Assembly (NCBI GenBank): GCA_947302435.1
Contig: CAMYVQ010000022.1
Location: 1-40,389, forward strand
Length of the DNA: 40,389 nucleotides
Origin: an uncultured Prevotella sp.
Lineage (GTDB): Bacteria > Bacteroidota > Bacteroidia > Bacteroidales > Bacteroidaceae
Direction: 5' to 3'
Below are positions 9,501-17,925 of the stretch, one piece after another. A program made the translations under genes and the position numbers. The notes beneath the pieces were generated by a model. The model saw only the letters and a program-made list of their open reading frames with translations. It did no database searches and had not been told where the DNA came from. Positions within the stretch are counted from its first letter, which is position 1. The number at the start of each line of letters is the position of its first letter.

Positions 9501-12500
9501 AAGCAGAACCGACCATGTTCCAAGTATGATCTTCATTAACCAGCATGGTCATTTCAGCATCCTCAGCAGCATAGGGATATGCTGATGTGGGTTGTTCAAT
9601 CGTCTGGGCATCAGTCCACTTATAGTAAACCTGGAAAGAGGTCGTTTGAGCATCAGTTGTCTTATAACCCTTGTATGTAATTGAAGTAATCTTACTACCG
9701 TTATTCAGACCTATGCCAGCGAGAGTTTCTGCATTATAAAGTGTCAAAGACTCACTGTTCTTGTAATTCAGGTTCAAGGGAACATTTCCGCTCGTGCCAT
9801 TTGCAGCCATATCGGCACTGCCTGCTGCTTCCTCCTCAGCAAACACTACGTCAACAGGCTCGGTAGCAATGGTGTAGTCACCAGCCTTCACCTCTACGTA
9901 GACGGGGAAGGTGCCAACCTTTGCATAGCGGAACGAAGCAGCAATCTGTACACCTGCATCGCTGAGCTTGTGGTTCATGGGCAGGGCAACAGTCTCGCCA
10001 GTAGCCACAGCCTCACCGTTGACAAATACGGTCATGGTGTAAGCATCGGCAGCCACATCAGCCAGACCAAAGTTCTGCACGTTCACGGAAGCAGTAGCAA
10101 CCACATTCTGCATAGCCTCAGTAGGAATATTGGCAGAAGCAATCGCCAGATCATAACCCACGGAAGCAGCCTTCAGACCATAGATCTCGTCAACATACGG
10201 ACGGTTGCTGATCTCGAAGCCGAAGAAGTAGTCGCCAGCCTCAGGAACAGTCACCTCGAAGGTCTGGTAGTCGGTGGTGATCAGGTTCTCAGAACCTTCA
10301 GCACCGCTGGCAGTGAAGAGCAGCACACGGGTACCTTCGGCGTTCAGCACTTCCTCACGGGTAGCTGCGGCATACACATTCACAGTGCCCTCGCTCCAGT
10401 AAGAACTGTAGAGCTTAGCATCGAACAGCAGCTTTTCGCCGGCTTTGGCCGTCAGCTTTGGAGTGACGAACATGTTGTCGGTAGTGCTGGAAGAAGTGAT
10501 GTAGTAGTTAGGAGCAGAATTGGTACCTCCATTGCTGGAGCTAATATTGTTCTGATAGACAGAACCTGCAGGCCAGTTGCCATCATCGAAGTTAGCATAG
10601 AACTTCTCAGGATCGAGCTTCGTTCCGCCGATAGGCAGTGAGAAGGTCTGGTCGCCGCTGTAGGTGATGACCATTTCGCCGTTGTAGTTGCCAGCCTCGG
10701 TAGCCGAGAAGGTGATGTTAAGAGCCTGAGCAGCGGCAGTGAGGTCGTTCTCGTCGAAGGCAGGCAAGGTGACTGGGAACTCAACGTCGGCGGTGAAGCC
10801 TTCGGGCAGCGAGATGCCATTCACAGTCAGAGGAGCAGAACCCCAGTTATAGATGTAGTAAGTCTTCACATCGGCAGTATTGGTCTTGCCAAATGTGATA
10901 GGAGCAGATACATCGGTAGGCTCATTCCACTTGCTGGAAGGCAGTGAGCTCAGGAAGTGGAAGATGGGTTCGTTGGTCACGGTGAAGTCGTAAGTCTCAG
11001 TCTCGAACTTCGTGCCATCGGTGAACTCAAACACAACATGACAACCACCGAACATTATCGTTTCCTCTACAACCGGAGTGAACGAAGCAGCGAAGCTCGT
11101 CGTGCTGGTGGCACTGGCGGTTAAGGCTTTCGAAGGAATCTCAACAACATTGCCGCCATAGTAGAACTTCACGGTGTAGGCATCGGCAGTCTCGTCGGTC
11201 AGAGGAATGATCTCCACGACGGGCTTCGTCTGAGAAGAACCACTCTTGATAGAAGCATCGGGCCAGCTAACGCTCTTGATGTAGAGGTCGTGAGCCACAT
11301 TGACCTTTTCCAGACCAACCAGATTGTCGATCTTGAAGGTTCCATAGAGTGCGAAAGCTACATAGTAGTCGCCTTCCTCGGCAAATTCTACGGTCTTGGT
11401 GTTCCAGTTAGTGTAACCGATAGCTTCGGCACCCTCAGTTTCGTTTTGGGTGTAGTAGGCCACCTGAGTCCAGTTCTTACGGTCGGTAGACACGTAGACC
11501 TTGGCATAGTAAGATGATCCGTAGGCTCCCTTCACGTCGTAAGCCAGCTTTTCACCAGCATTGGCGTGCAGTTTCGGTGTAATAAACATATTATTACCCG
11601 ATGCATAGCTGCTCGCTGGGCGACCAGTAATGTAAACATCGTACTTCGATGTACTGCTATTATATGCATAGTCGCTGGTGATACCAGCCTCAGCAATAGA
11701 GCCTGCAGGATAGGTGACTGACGACTTGGTACCATCGCCATTGAAATCAGCCGTCCAAGTATTAGGATTGATAACAGTAACAGAGAAAGCAAGCGTATAG
11801 GTAGTGGGCTCTTCAGCACCAAAGTTCTGATATGCGATAACCAGATTGCCTGCGTATGTGCCATAGGATGCAGCATCCTGAGTGATGCTGAATGTAACCT
11901 TTTCCCTACCTGCAATCACCAGACCCTCGGCAGGAATCGCATTCAAATCTGCGCTGCTGAATCCTTCGGGAAGGTCGATACTCGTGATAGTAAGCGGAGC
12001 CAAGCCATTGTTATAGATTTCGAAGCTCTTCGTGGTTTGCTCAGTGATGGTTCCCCATGCCTCGGCATTGGTGATACTGCTGGTAGCAGTGCTCTCGGCA
12101 GCACGGAACACGAACTTCGACTCGTAGGCAGTGTAACGCGACTGGGCACGTTGCAGAACCGTACCCTTCAGATTCTCACGCAAATCCATTGAATAATATG
12201 AATAGGTGTTAGGCCATACGCTGGTCTCCACCTCTGCCAGAACTTCAAACGGTTCAGAGGTCTCGCCGACGGCCAGATCCTGAGGAACGGCTGTTGTGCT
12301 GTAAACATCTTCAGTAGTACGGTTGAAGATAGATACGCTGTAACCTTCAGTACCCTGAGTCAGATCCACATCACCAGTATTCTTCACAGTGACGGTGTAC
12401 TTCACCAGCACCTTGCCGTTAGCCTGCTGATCCCAATAGATGGTACCAGTGGTAGCCGTAGGATCGGCCGAAGCAATGGTCATAGCCTTCTCAGGAATGA

Positions 12501-13380
12501 TGTTGGCCTCCTCAGCTGCAAAGTTGTCAAGATACATGTAAGAAGCACGAATACCAATGCGTGCAAAGTCAGCCACATTGATAGAAACAGTAACGTAAGC
12601 CGATTGGCTGAACTCTGCGTCATCAGCTTTAGTGTACTCAATCAGGTCACCACGAGTGAACGTACCGTCGCCGTTGTCGGTCATCTCATAGAACTCAATG
12701 TAAGAGTTAGAGCCAGAATACTGCTTCACAGCAACGCTGACAGTACCCTTCACCTGAGGAGTAACGAGCAGGTCGTAAACGTCAACGCCATTGCTGCTCT
12801 GTCCCCAGTCATACTTGTACTGACGATAGGCCAGCAGAGCACCTGTTCTATCAACACCGGCAGTCTCATTCCAGCTGTACGACATATTGCTGTCATAAGC
12901 AGCATCATAACCCACCACATGGCCCCAGTTAGAGGCAATGGCAAAGTCATGGCTCGAAGTAGCAATAGTCGTGTCGAAGTCAATGACATAGCCAGCGGCA
13001 ATAGGCTCAGTGTAGTCTTCAATAGTGTAAACAAGACTACCATCATTGAATCCATTAGCCTTGTACAGCTTGTTCAGCTGAATGTCGGTAATGTCCGCTG
13101 TCTGATTCCACTTGCCATCCCACGTGTCATTGTTTTCGCCACGCACGATAATCATGCTGGTAAACTTGTCATCAAAGGTAAACTTGATGACACCATCAGA
13201 CAAAGTTTCAGAAGTCGCCCATCCATCTCCGTCTCCAAAGACATAAAGCGAAATCTTTGCATTGTCGCCCAACCATGTTCCTCCTCCAACGGGATCAACA
13301 TAGACCGTCTTGGCAGCAGAGGCACTTAGTCCTCCCACCAAAGCGACAAGCATCAGAAGAAAAAGTTTTACTTTTCTCAT
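6529..13380 (-). CDS. Giant secreted multi-module surface protein (starch-binding-like and adhesin-like domains, T9SS tail)
   Basis: A 2283-residue exported protein with a signal peptide at residues 1-22. Rough order: a small carbohydrate-binding-like domain (24-110); a jellyroll adhesin-like domain (130-290); Ig-like repeats; two choice-of-anchor/cleaved-adhesin-like domains starting near 542 (WTADFNGDG) and 929 (FYANFDDGNWPAGS); a carboxypeptidase-regulatory/CnaB-like fold near 1373; and a CBM26-like starch-binding module near 1458 (YAYVWSGDG, EWPGTKL). Next come a domain near 1550-1660, a lectin-like domain, an Ala/Glu-rich helical spacer (1840-1970), a second lectin-like domain (1985-2123) and a SusE/F-like binding domain (2132-2234). 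The tail has YDLQGKKV and KKGVYVVNGKK, typical of T9SS cargo. It has no recognisable catalytic domain. Binding of glucan-type polysaccharide and cell-surface display are inferred from these folds. Confidence 0.8.
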   Translation of the reverse strand: MRKVKLFLLMLVALVGGLSASAAKTVYVDPVGGGTWLGDNAKISLYVFGDGDGWATSETLSDGVIKFTFDDKFTSMIIVRGENNDTWDGKWNQTADITDIQLNKLYKANGFNDGSLVYTIEDYTEPIAAGYVIDFDTTIATSSHDFAIASNWGHVVGYDAAYDSNMSYSWNETAGVDRTGALLAYRQYKYDWGQSSNGVDVYDLLVTPQVKGTVSVAVKQYSGSNSYIEFYEMTDNGDGTFTRGDLIEYTKADDAEFSQSAYVTVSINVADFARIGIRASYMYLDNFAAEEANIIPEKAMTIASADPTATTGTIYWDQQANGKVLVKYTVTVKNTGDVDLTQGTEGYSVSIFNRTTEDVYSTTAVPQDLAVGETSEPFEVLAEVETSVWPNTYSYYSMDLRENLKGTVLQRAQSRYTAYESKFVFRAAESTATSSITNAEAWGTITEQTTKSFEIYNNGLAPLTITSIDLPEGFSSADLNAIPAEGLVIAGREKVTFSITQDAASYGTYAGNLVIAYQNFGAEEPTTYTLAFSVTVINPNTWTADFNGDGTKSSVTYPAGSIAEAGITSDYAYNSSTSKYDVYITGRPASSYASGNNMFITPKLHANAGEKLAYDVKGAYGSSYYAKVYVSTDRKNWTQVAYYTQNETEGAEAIGYTNWNTKTVEFAEEGDYYVAFALYGTFKIDNLVGLEKVNVAHDLYIKSVSWPDASIKSGSSQTKPVVEIIPLTDETADAYTVKFYYGGNVVEIPSKALTASATSTTSFAASFTPVVEETIMFGGCHVVFEFTDGTKFETETYDFTVTNEPIFHFLSSLPSSKWNEPTDVSAPITFGKTNTADVKTYYIYNWGSAPLTVNGISLPEGFTADVEFPVTLPAFDENDLTAAAQALNITFSATEAGNYNGEMVITYSGDQTFSLPIGGTKLDPEKFYANFDDGNWPAGSVYQNNISSSNGGTNSAPNYYITSSSTTDNMFVTPKLTAKAGEKLLFDAKLYSSYWSEGTVNVYAAATREEVLNAEGTRVLLFTASGAEGSENLITTDYQTFEVTVPEAGDYFFGFEISNRPYVDEIYGLKAASVGYDLAIASANIPTEAMQNVVATASVNVQNFGLADVAADAYTMTVFVNGEAVATGETVALPMNHKLSDAGVQIAASFRYAKVGTFPVYVEVKAGDYTIATEPVDVVFAEEEAAGSADMAANGTSGNVPLNLNYKNSESLTLYNAETLAGIGLNNGSKITSITYKGYKTTDAQTTSFQVYYKWTDAQTIEQPTSAYPYAAEDAEMTMLVNEDHTWNMVGSASELGDMIVLDFSETPLVYEAGKSLCIYMHSYVDGYKAAYFEKSTLSNDFCYVRYQDAATMSKNWSKETPAAIHFALVAEPATLSGTVKNNSDEAIEGATITLVSNDGDNVQYSGVTDAEGAYSINVIQANRTYDVTVSAAGYDDTVEKIQFTGESIVQNFIVKNMYTYTATFTTDYDWAEVYAYVWSGDGENKILGEWPGTKLEAVEGVYTVTFKAEAAPEMIIFNNGNSGEGNQTADLAFEQGKAYEFKALIANGSYYFKNVAKQKFLAAGASWGTHAVVNEKGLDFSVTFVNGKYTLDSQVSTGGNSHFLNGVWTDGSEFGWTFAEVSEGVYTISNGTQFLTAGEDNIVTLADDATAEAAQWTVIAAADRDAANRATLEAATAQNGVDATFFIKGANFNRNDLRNAAWTHNKNGGNETFAGPDGNRETYGCEYWNNTFEVSQTITDLPNGVYEFSIAGFGTNGTTIIYANEVEAPFANTDSNGNNFNAALNAIAAGEFTGNTTGYVIVENGTLTIGVKRSTNKSGDWTVIDNARLTFWGTDVENLFKAEWEETLAAAQAALEAEENAVVTGDEKEALAQTIADNTTVEDTEEAYKAAIDALNAAVATFTNAKAAYQSLVDAKAAVADLSFQYASAEKKAAAEAAAEVVAANATDATNKVEALYLAYRRYAESSAALEGIEVSTYFTSAISNPSADYNMTDWSVNGSGSLDVKSGEPWTDGENMSEHNYFDGGNWNSSWDVTLQQTIKLPKGKYQLTVKSRASADLTTFRVFAGEESADMQHIGATGGLFNRGWNDASVEFEVTEAGDVVIGVQGITSTIHQWMSISDFRLYRFDEYVPVYTVAGAFNTEEGGLDDPIFGTTWDVTREQNDLVANGDGTYSITFTGVKIDEPGTIWYKVVEDHSWNYNVVGFGENNADYYIENAGTYDITFTFDGGVSCEVKDSAAPTAINSIAAAVKAGQVYDLQGKKVTGTLKKGVYVVNGKKTVVK

Positions 13381-13463
13381 AAGCTTTGTTAATTAAAGGG
13401 TTAATAATAATGTTATTTAAAAAAGAAAAAAAGAGTCTTAAAGTTTATTAGGTCATTGAAATG

Positions 13464-13495
13464 CAAATATACATTTTATTCCTATATCGACCAAA
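13464..13495 (-). promoter_or_regulatory. Promoter of the giant surface protein gene
   Basis: On the minus strand TATATTTG (13464-13471) matches TAnnTTTG, and TTTG (13492-13495) lies 20 bp upstream. Transcription would start near 13457, giving an AT-rich leader of about 75 nt before the ATG at 13380. This makes the gene its own transcription unit, separate from the 605-residue gene upstream. Confidence 0.7.
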
Positions 13496-13533
13496 ATTTA
13501 TTGCTTGTTTTTATATAAATTGATTGAAAATTT

Positions 13534-15351
13534 TCACTTTCTCAATATTTTTTTGCCATTCTGGACATAGATTCCAGACTTTAGACATGTGGAATCGATA
13601 CGCCGACCATCAAGCAAATAGCAGTCTCTTGAGCCTGTTCCCTGCTCTGCTTCGACAGACTTCACTCCCAGATTGTTGACTTCGGACAGAGCCATGCTGT
13701 TACAGTTGATGACATCGACCTCCATCAGATTTTCTTCAGTAACGGCATCTACTTTTTTGGTCAACAGAGCCACCACTGTCATCTTCTCGGCATTCCAGTT
13801 TTCATCGAGCGTAGTTTCATAACTTGCTGAATATCGGTCATCAACAGACTCTATTCCGTCGCCGATGGGAGCGGTGAGATAGCAACGCAACACCTGATTG
13901 TGAACATACTTACTGTTATTGGTGGTGCGCTGGGTAATCTCGTTATACTGTGCCTGACTGTCCTTCACGCCGTCTTCGGTGAGCATCAGTGTCAGTGCCA
14001 GGTCGCCATAGATGGCCTTTGCCTCGGGCAGCATGTCGCCAGTAGCCTTCACCGTCAGACGGCGCGTGGCCTTGTTGTAGCCCAACTGCAAATCAACGGT
14101 TGCAAACGAGGGAGAATTGAAGTCCTGCATCACCATGTCGCCAATGATGGCAGCCGTCATTTCGGCCCCAATTACGGGCAGGTAGTCGTTCATGTCGTAA
14201 GCCACGTAGGCCTCGCCTGGGAAGTAGGCACGATTCATGGTGAACGTGGGCCAGTCGTAGGCATACAGCTCATGCAGATAGTCGGAATCGCCAATGCTGA
14301 GCGGCGTGCCGGGGCGATGGACATTGACCACGGCTAACTCATTGCTGTTATCTACCAACAACTGAACAGCCTTGTCGAGATAAGGGACATAGGCCGAGGT
14401 CTGATCAGTATAGATTTCCAAATAGGCTCTGCTGCGCAGGGCGCTGTTCTCATAGATGGCAAAATCGACAGAGAGTGTGTCATTGCGCGACTTGTCGTGC
14501 AAGGGCTGACCGTCAATGGCGTTGATGAAGACTGTGAAATGATGGAGGCCTATCTCCATTGTCTGCGGCAGCTTGAAGGTGAACACGTTGACACCGCTAC
14601 GTCCCGAGACAATAGTGTCAGGAATATTCACATAGACAGGCTCTGCCTCGTCGAGCAGACAACCCAACTGATAGCCCTTGACAGAATCAAGTCCCACATT
14701 CATGAATGTGGCCATCACGTCGATGTCCTCACCGGCAACCTTGTACTTGAACCCCGTATCGATGGCTGTCAGGTCAAGATCCTTGGAAGGAAGCGAACTC
14801 ACGTCGACGATGAGCTGCACGCAGAGCCGCCCAATGCCCGAAAGCGAATAGAGGCCCTGTCCGCTGCCAAAGTCGTAATAGGCATAGAATCCACCGTCGA
14901 CATCGCTGCCATAGCCGCAAAGCGCACCTTCGTCAGCGGCAATCATCTCGGCTGTCTCCGTATAGTCGAAACCAAAGAAAAGGGTCTCAGTGCCTTTGAT
15001 CTCGTATCCGTCGCCGTTGAAATACACGTTGTTCCAGCCTTCATAGATGCGCTGCCGCTGCTCCACCTCAACCGTAAGGGTCCTGTTGCCTATACTATAT
15101 ATAAATGTACGCGCACGACCCAAGTTCTGACTGACGGCCAGACGGATGCCCACCACACGGCAACCGGCATAGCCCGAAAGCATCTGAGGAGTAAGCACAG
15201 CACCGATAGGATAGGTTCCCTCCACTCCAAACGCTCCTCCGCTGACGGTAATGCTGTCGGTCTGCGAATATCCGATGAAACGCTCTTGCGCCTGCACGAC
15301 AAAAGTCGTCATGGCCAACAACCATGCAAAAAAATATTTCCCAAACTTCAT
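13534..15351 (-). CDS. Secreted protein with Omp28-like region lacking a CxxC motif, T9SS tail
   Basis: A 605-residue exported protein with a signal peptide at residues 1-21 ending AQA/Q. An N-terminal beta-rich domain (about 22-185) is followed by an Ig-like region. A central segment (about 300-400: RAYLEIYTDQTSAYVPYLDK followed by VVNVHRPGTPLSIGDSDYL) recalls the thioredoxin-like fold of Omp28-related surface proteins. The position where a redox CxxC is sometimes found has no cysteines, so a redox role is unlikely. The tail with LLDGRRI and SGIYVQNGKKILRK is a T9SS-type sorting signal. The ATG lies 3 bp after the stop of the 829-residue gene, so the two are co-transcribed. The Omp28 likeness is my reading of the pattern and is moderate in strength; the protein could equally be an uncharacterised adhesin. 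Confidence 0.7.
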   Translation of the reverse strand: MKFGKYFFAWLLAMTTFVVQAQERFIGYSQTDSITVSGGAFGVEGTYPIGAVLTPQMLSGYAGCRVVGIRLAVSQNLGRARTFIYSIGNRTLTVEVEQRQRIYEGWNNVYFNGDGYEIKGTETLFFGFDYTETAEMIAADEGALCGYGSDVDGGFYAYYDFGSGQGLYSLSGIGRLCVQLIVDVSSLPSKDLDLTAIDTGFKYKVAGEDIDVMATFMNVGLDSVKGYQLGCLLDEAEPVYVNIPDTIVSGRSGVNVFTFKLPQTMEIGLHHFTVFINAIDGQPLHDKSRNDTLSVDFAIYENSALRSRAYLEIYTDQTSAYVPYLDKAVQLLVDNSNELAVVNVHRPGTPLSIGDSDYLHELYAYDWPTFTMNRAYFPGEAYVAYDMNDYLPVIGAEMTAAIIGDMVMQDFNSPSFATVDLQLGYNKATRRLTVKATGDMLPEAKAIYGDLALTLMLTEDGVKDSQAQYNEITQRTTNNSKYVHNQVLRCYLTAPIGDGIESVDDRYSASYETTLDENWNAEKMTVVALLTKKVDAVTEENLMEVDVINCNSMALSEVNNLGVKSVEAEQGTGSRDCYLLDGRRIDSTCLKSGIYVQNGKKILRK

Positions 15352-15354
15352 TGT

Positions 15355-17844
15355 TTATTTTCTGACTTTAATAATCTTACCATTTTGTCTGACAAAATAG
15401 ATACCGGCTGGCAAATTGTTCAGCCGATTTCCCATATACATTCCTGAAAGGTCGTAGACCATCATAGGCGACAACTGCCTGGCGGTCATCGCAGCAATGC
15501 CTGTTGAAACAGTGATGATGTATGTGGCTTCTTGCGATTCGCCATTTTGATAGACGGCCTTAATACCAATGGTATGCTGGCCATCGGTCATTGCCGGCAA
15601 CACAAACTCGGCACACTCGCTCTGTCCTACCCGCTCACCATCGACACTAATTTCAAAACGCACCACGTTTCCATAGTCGACAATCTCACCTTGTCCGTCC
15701 TTCGGCCCTACGGTAAAGTCGTCTATCTGTGTCAAGAACGCATCGTTAGATGTGTAGTGGATAGCAAGACGGACACTCTGCCCTGCATAGGGGGACAAAT
15801 CGGTCTCATAGAGTGTCCACTGCTCTGCACCCACGCTTTCCACAATGCTAATCGGCGTGAAGTCAGCGGGCTGGTCACTGTCCTCTGACAAGCAGAACTC
15901 CATGGACTCACGATAGTGTGACGTATAGGCTTTTGCCTTCACTGCCAGCTGATAATCGTCATGAATGTCAATCAACGGTGAGATGAGCCATTTGTCGGAT
16001 TTTGCCATTTGTGAGGAGAAGAAGATGACCGTCTTGTCGCCCGTTGGTGCAGCAATGGCAGGGTCTGTAGGCAGCATGGACGGGACCGTGTTCCAAGGAT
16101 TAAACACCATAGGGGCTATGGGGACGGGGTTATTGCCTGTGCCAGAGCCGGGAAACGAGACAATATTAGCGGTACTACCTAACGCAATAGGATAAACGGG
16201 CATCTTGTCAACATCTACCGATTTCCACTCTCCAAAGGTGCCTGTGGCAAAGTCGGGATAGTCTTCAAAACTGTCACAGAACTGCAGATCCTGATTCCAC
16301 CGAAGGGTATAGATGCCATTCTCATCGGCAGTAGCCGTGATGTTATAAGGTGTCAGGATATGGTCACTGAGTTCCACTTGTATTGTGGTATCGGCTTCGA
16401 TAAAGATGCTTTGCTGATACTGCTCAAAGGCTCCTTCGTCAATATTCACGACATACTGTCCAAAAGGCAATGACAAAAATTCCACCTTGCCTTCATTCAC
16501 CACCGTCTCATAGACTTCAGCGGAAGAAAGACTTGTCAGAGACAGTTTTTGACCATCGGCACCCAGCTTACTGTTTGCCGAGACATTAAAGACAACATGG
16601 GCATAGCAATCATCGGGAATATCGAGCTGCACCGTGGTCATTTCGCTCACCGCCTGTATATAGACGGCTTGCACACCCAACGTATGCTGACCGGCAGACA
16701 CTTGCTGAAGTGAATACTCATAGTCGAAGGTTGTTCCCATTTCCTGTCCGTCAAGGAAAATACGGAAGTGCTCATTGGGATTGGCCTGCGAGCGATGGCC
16801 GACCCGTGCCAACATGCCTTTACGCGATTCGACTTGCTGATAGCCCTGCGGCTGCCCCACATATACATCGTCAATCATCAGCATGAAGGAACGGTAACGG
16901 TTGTAGTCGCTGATGTAGCGAATGGCAAACTTGATCTGCTTTCCAGCGTATGCAGAAAGATCGTATGAATACTGTTTCCAACCACGATAATCAGCCGTTT
17001 CGTAGTTGTCCTGATCCAGCCGGATAAAATCCGACTGCACGGGGTTGTCAAGTTGTGTGGTGACAAAAACTTTGAAACGCTCTGTAAATTGATCGGCAGC
17101 CTTGCCCATAAACGACAGTATATTGTCAGTACCGACGGTAATGGCAGGCGAAATAAGCCAGTCGTCATTGGCATTGCCCGAACTGGTGCGCGTGAAGCCC
17201 ACGTATTGCTGTCCGCTATAGGGACGCAGAATGGGATAATCGTACCACCAGGTAGGCTCTACCGCTAACGGATTGATGATCTGGGCATACTGCATCACGC
17301 CACGGTTGGGATAACTGCCGATAAGGGCGGCAGCCACCTCATTGTCGGCATCGATACCCGTCCACTCACCGAAACGGATAGAGAAAGGGTCATAACTCTC
17401 AAAATCGTCGAAAAAAGCCGGTGCTTCGATATTCCAGTTCAACATGACCGTGTTGGAGCCATCGAACACATTGTGGGCAACATCAGCTTTCAGGGCAAAA
17501 GGTGTACGTGTCTTTTCCGTCAGCAATATTTCCACCGTCTTCTCGGACTCCGTTTCTTCCACCACGAAATGGTATGAAACCGAATTGAAGCCGTCGCGCG
17601 AAATCTCGAGCAAATGGTTGCCTGCATATACTTTCAGTTCGCATGTACCCTCTTCATTCAGTTTCAACATTCCGTAACTGACCTGATAGTCGGTTTGCTT
17701 CAGTACAACAGACTGCCCACTAAGGTTGTCGCCCTTCACAGAAGTCACCTGAATGGTCAGTTTCGTATCACGATTCTGGGCACTGACAGAAATGGCTGCC
17801 AACATGAATGGGATAAACAATAGAAGTAATTTAAACTGATTCAT
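15355..17844 (-). CDS. Secreted choice-of-anchor/cleaved-adhesin domain protein with T9SS tail
   Basis: An 829-residue exported protein with a signal peptide at residues 1-22. Residues 24-110 resemble a carboxypeptidase-regulatory (CnaB-like) domain. Two cleaved-adhesin-type jellyroll domains follow, near 140-330 and 545-720. Both show the family hallmarks: an opening FDDFESY or FCDSFEDY motif, DDWLISPAI or DKWLISPLI in the middle, and closing IDDVYVG or IDDFTVG. The end, with YDLSGMYMGNRL and PAGIYFVRQNGKIIKVRK, is a T9SS-type tail. Such domains occur in the haemagglutinin part of gingipains and in many Bacteroidales surface proteins that bind host or glycan ligands; the ligand here is unknown. 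It forms a pair with the 605-residue gene 3 bp downstream. A terminator separates it from the 1125-residue gene upstream. Confidence 0.8.
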   Translation of the reverse strand: MNQFKLLLLFIPFMLAAISVSAQNRDTKLTIQVTSVKGDNLSGQSVVLKQTDYQVSYGMLKLNEEGTCELKVYAGNHLLEISRDGFNSVSYHFVVEETESEKTVEILLTEKTRTPFALKADVAHNVFDGSNTVMLNWNIEAPAFFDDFESYDPFSIRFGEWTGIDADNEVAAALIGSYPNRGVMQYAQIINPLAVEPTWWYDYPILRPYSGQQYVGFTRTSSGNANDDWLISPAITVGTDNILSFMGKAADQFTERFKVFVTTQLDNPVQSDFIRLDQDNYETADYRGWKQYSYDLSAYAGKQIKFAIRYISDYNRYRSFMLMIDDVYVGQPQGYQQVESRKGMLARVGHRSQANPNEHFRIFLDGQEMGTTFDYEYSLQQVSAGQHTLGVQAVYIQAVSEMTTVQLDIPDDCYAHVVFNVSANSKLGADGQKLSLTSLSSAEVYETVVNEGKVEFLSLPFGQYVVNIDEGAFEQYQQSIFIEADTTIQVELSDHILTPYNITATADENGIYTLRWNQDLQFCDSFEDYPDFATGTFGEWKSVDVDKMPVYPIALGSTANIVSFPGSGTGNNPVPIAPMVFNPWNTVPSMLPTDPAIAAPTGDKTVIFFSSQMAKSDKWLISPLIDIHDDYQLAVKAKAYTSHYRESMEFCLSEDSDQPADFTPISIVESVGAEQWTLYETDLSPYAGQSVRLAIHYTSNDAFLTQIDDFTVGPKDGQGEIVDYGNVVRFEISVDGERVGQSECAEFVLPAMTDGQHTIGIKAVYQNGESQEATYIITVSTGIAAMTARQLSPMMVYDLSGMYMGNRLNNLPAGIYFVRQNGKIIKVRK

Positions 17845-17861
17845 CTACTGATTGACAAAAA

Positions 17862-17910
17862 TAAAAAGAGGTAATGATGAGCATTCCATCAAACACTCGC
17901 TCATTACCCC
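17862..17910 (-). terminator. Intrinsic terminator after the 1125-residue surface protein gene
   Basis: On the minus strand GGTAATGAGC (from 17908) pairs with GCTCATCATTACC (ending 17870), with a 3-nt bulge and a 16-nt loop. TCTTTTTATTTTT follows. The hairpin sits 18 bp past the stop of the gene at 17926 and ends before the ATG at 17844. Confidence 0.7.
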
Positions 17911-17925
17911 TATTGTTAAGAATAA

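Noticed and set aside
17856..17863. TATTTTTG as a possible -7 element for the 829-residue gene
   Set aside because: It is the T tract of the terminator just upstream, has no -33 element at 19-21 bp, and would give a leader of only a few bases.
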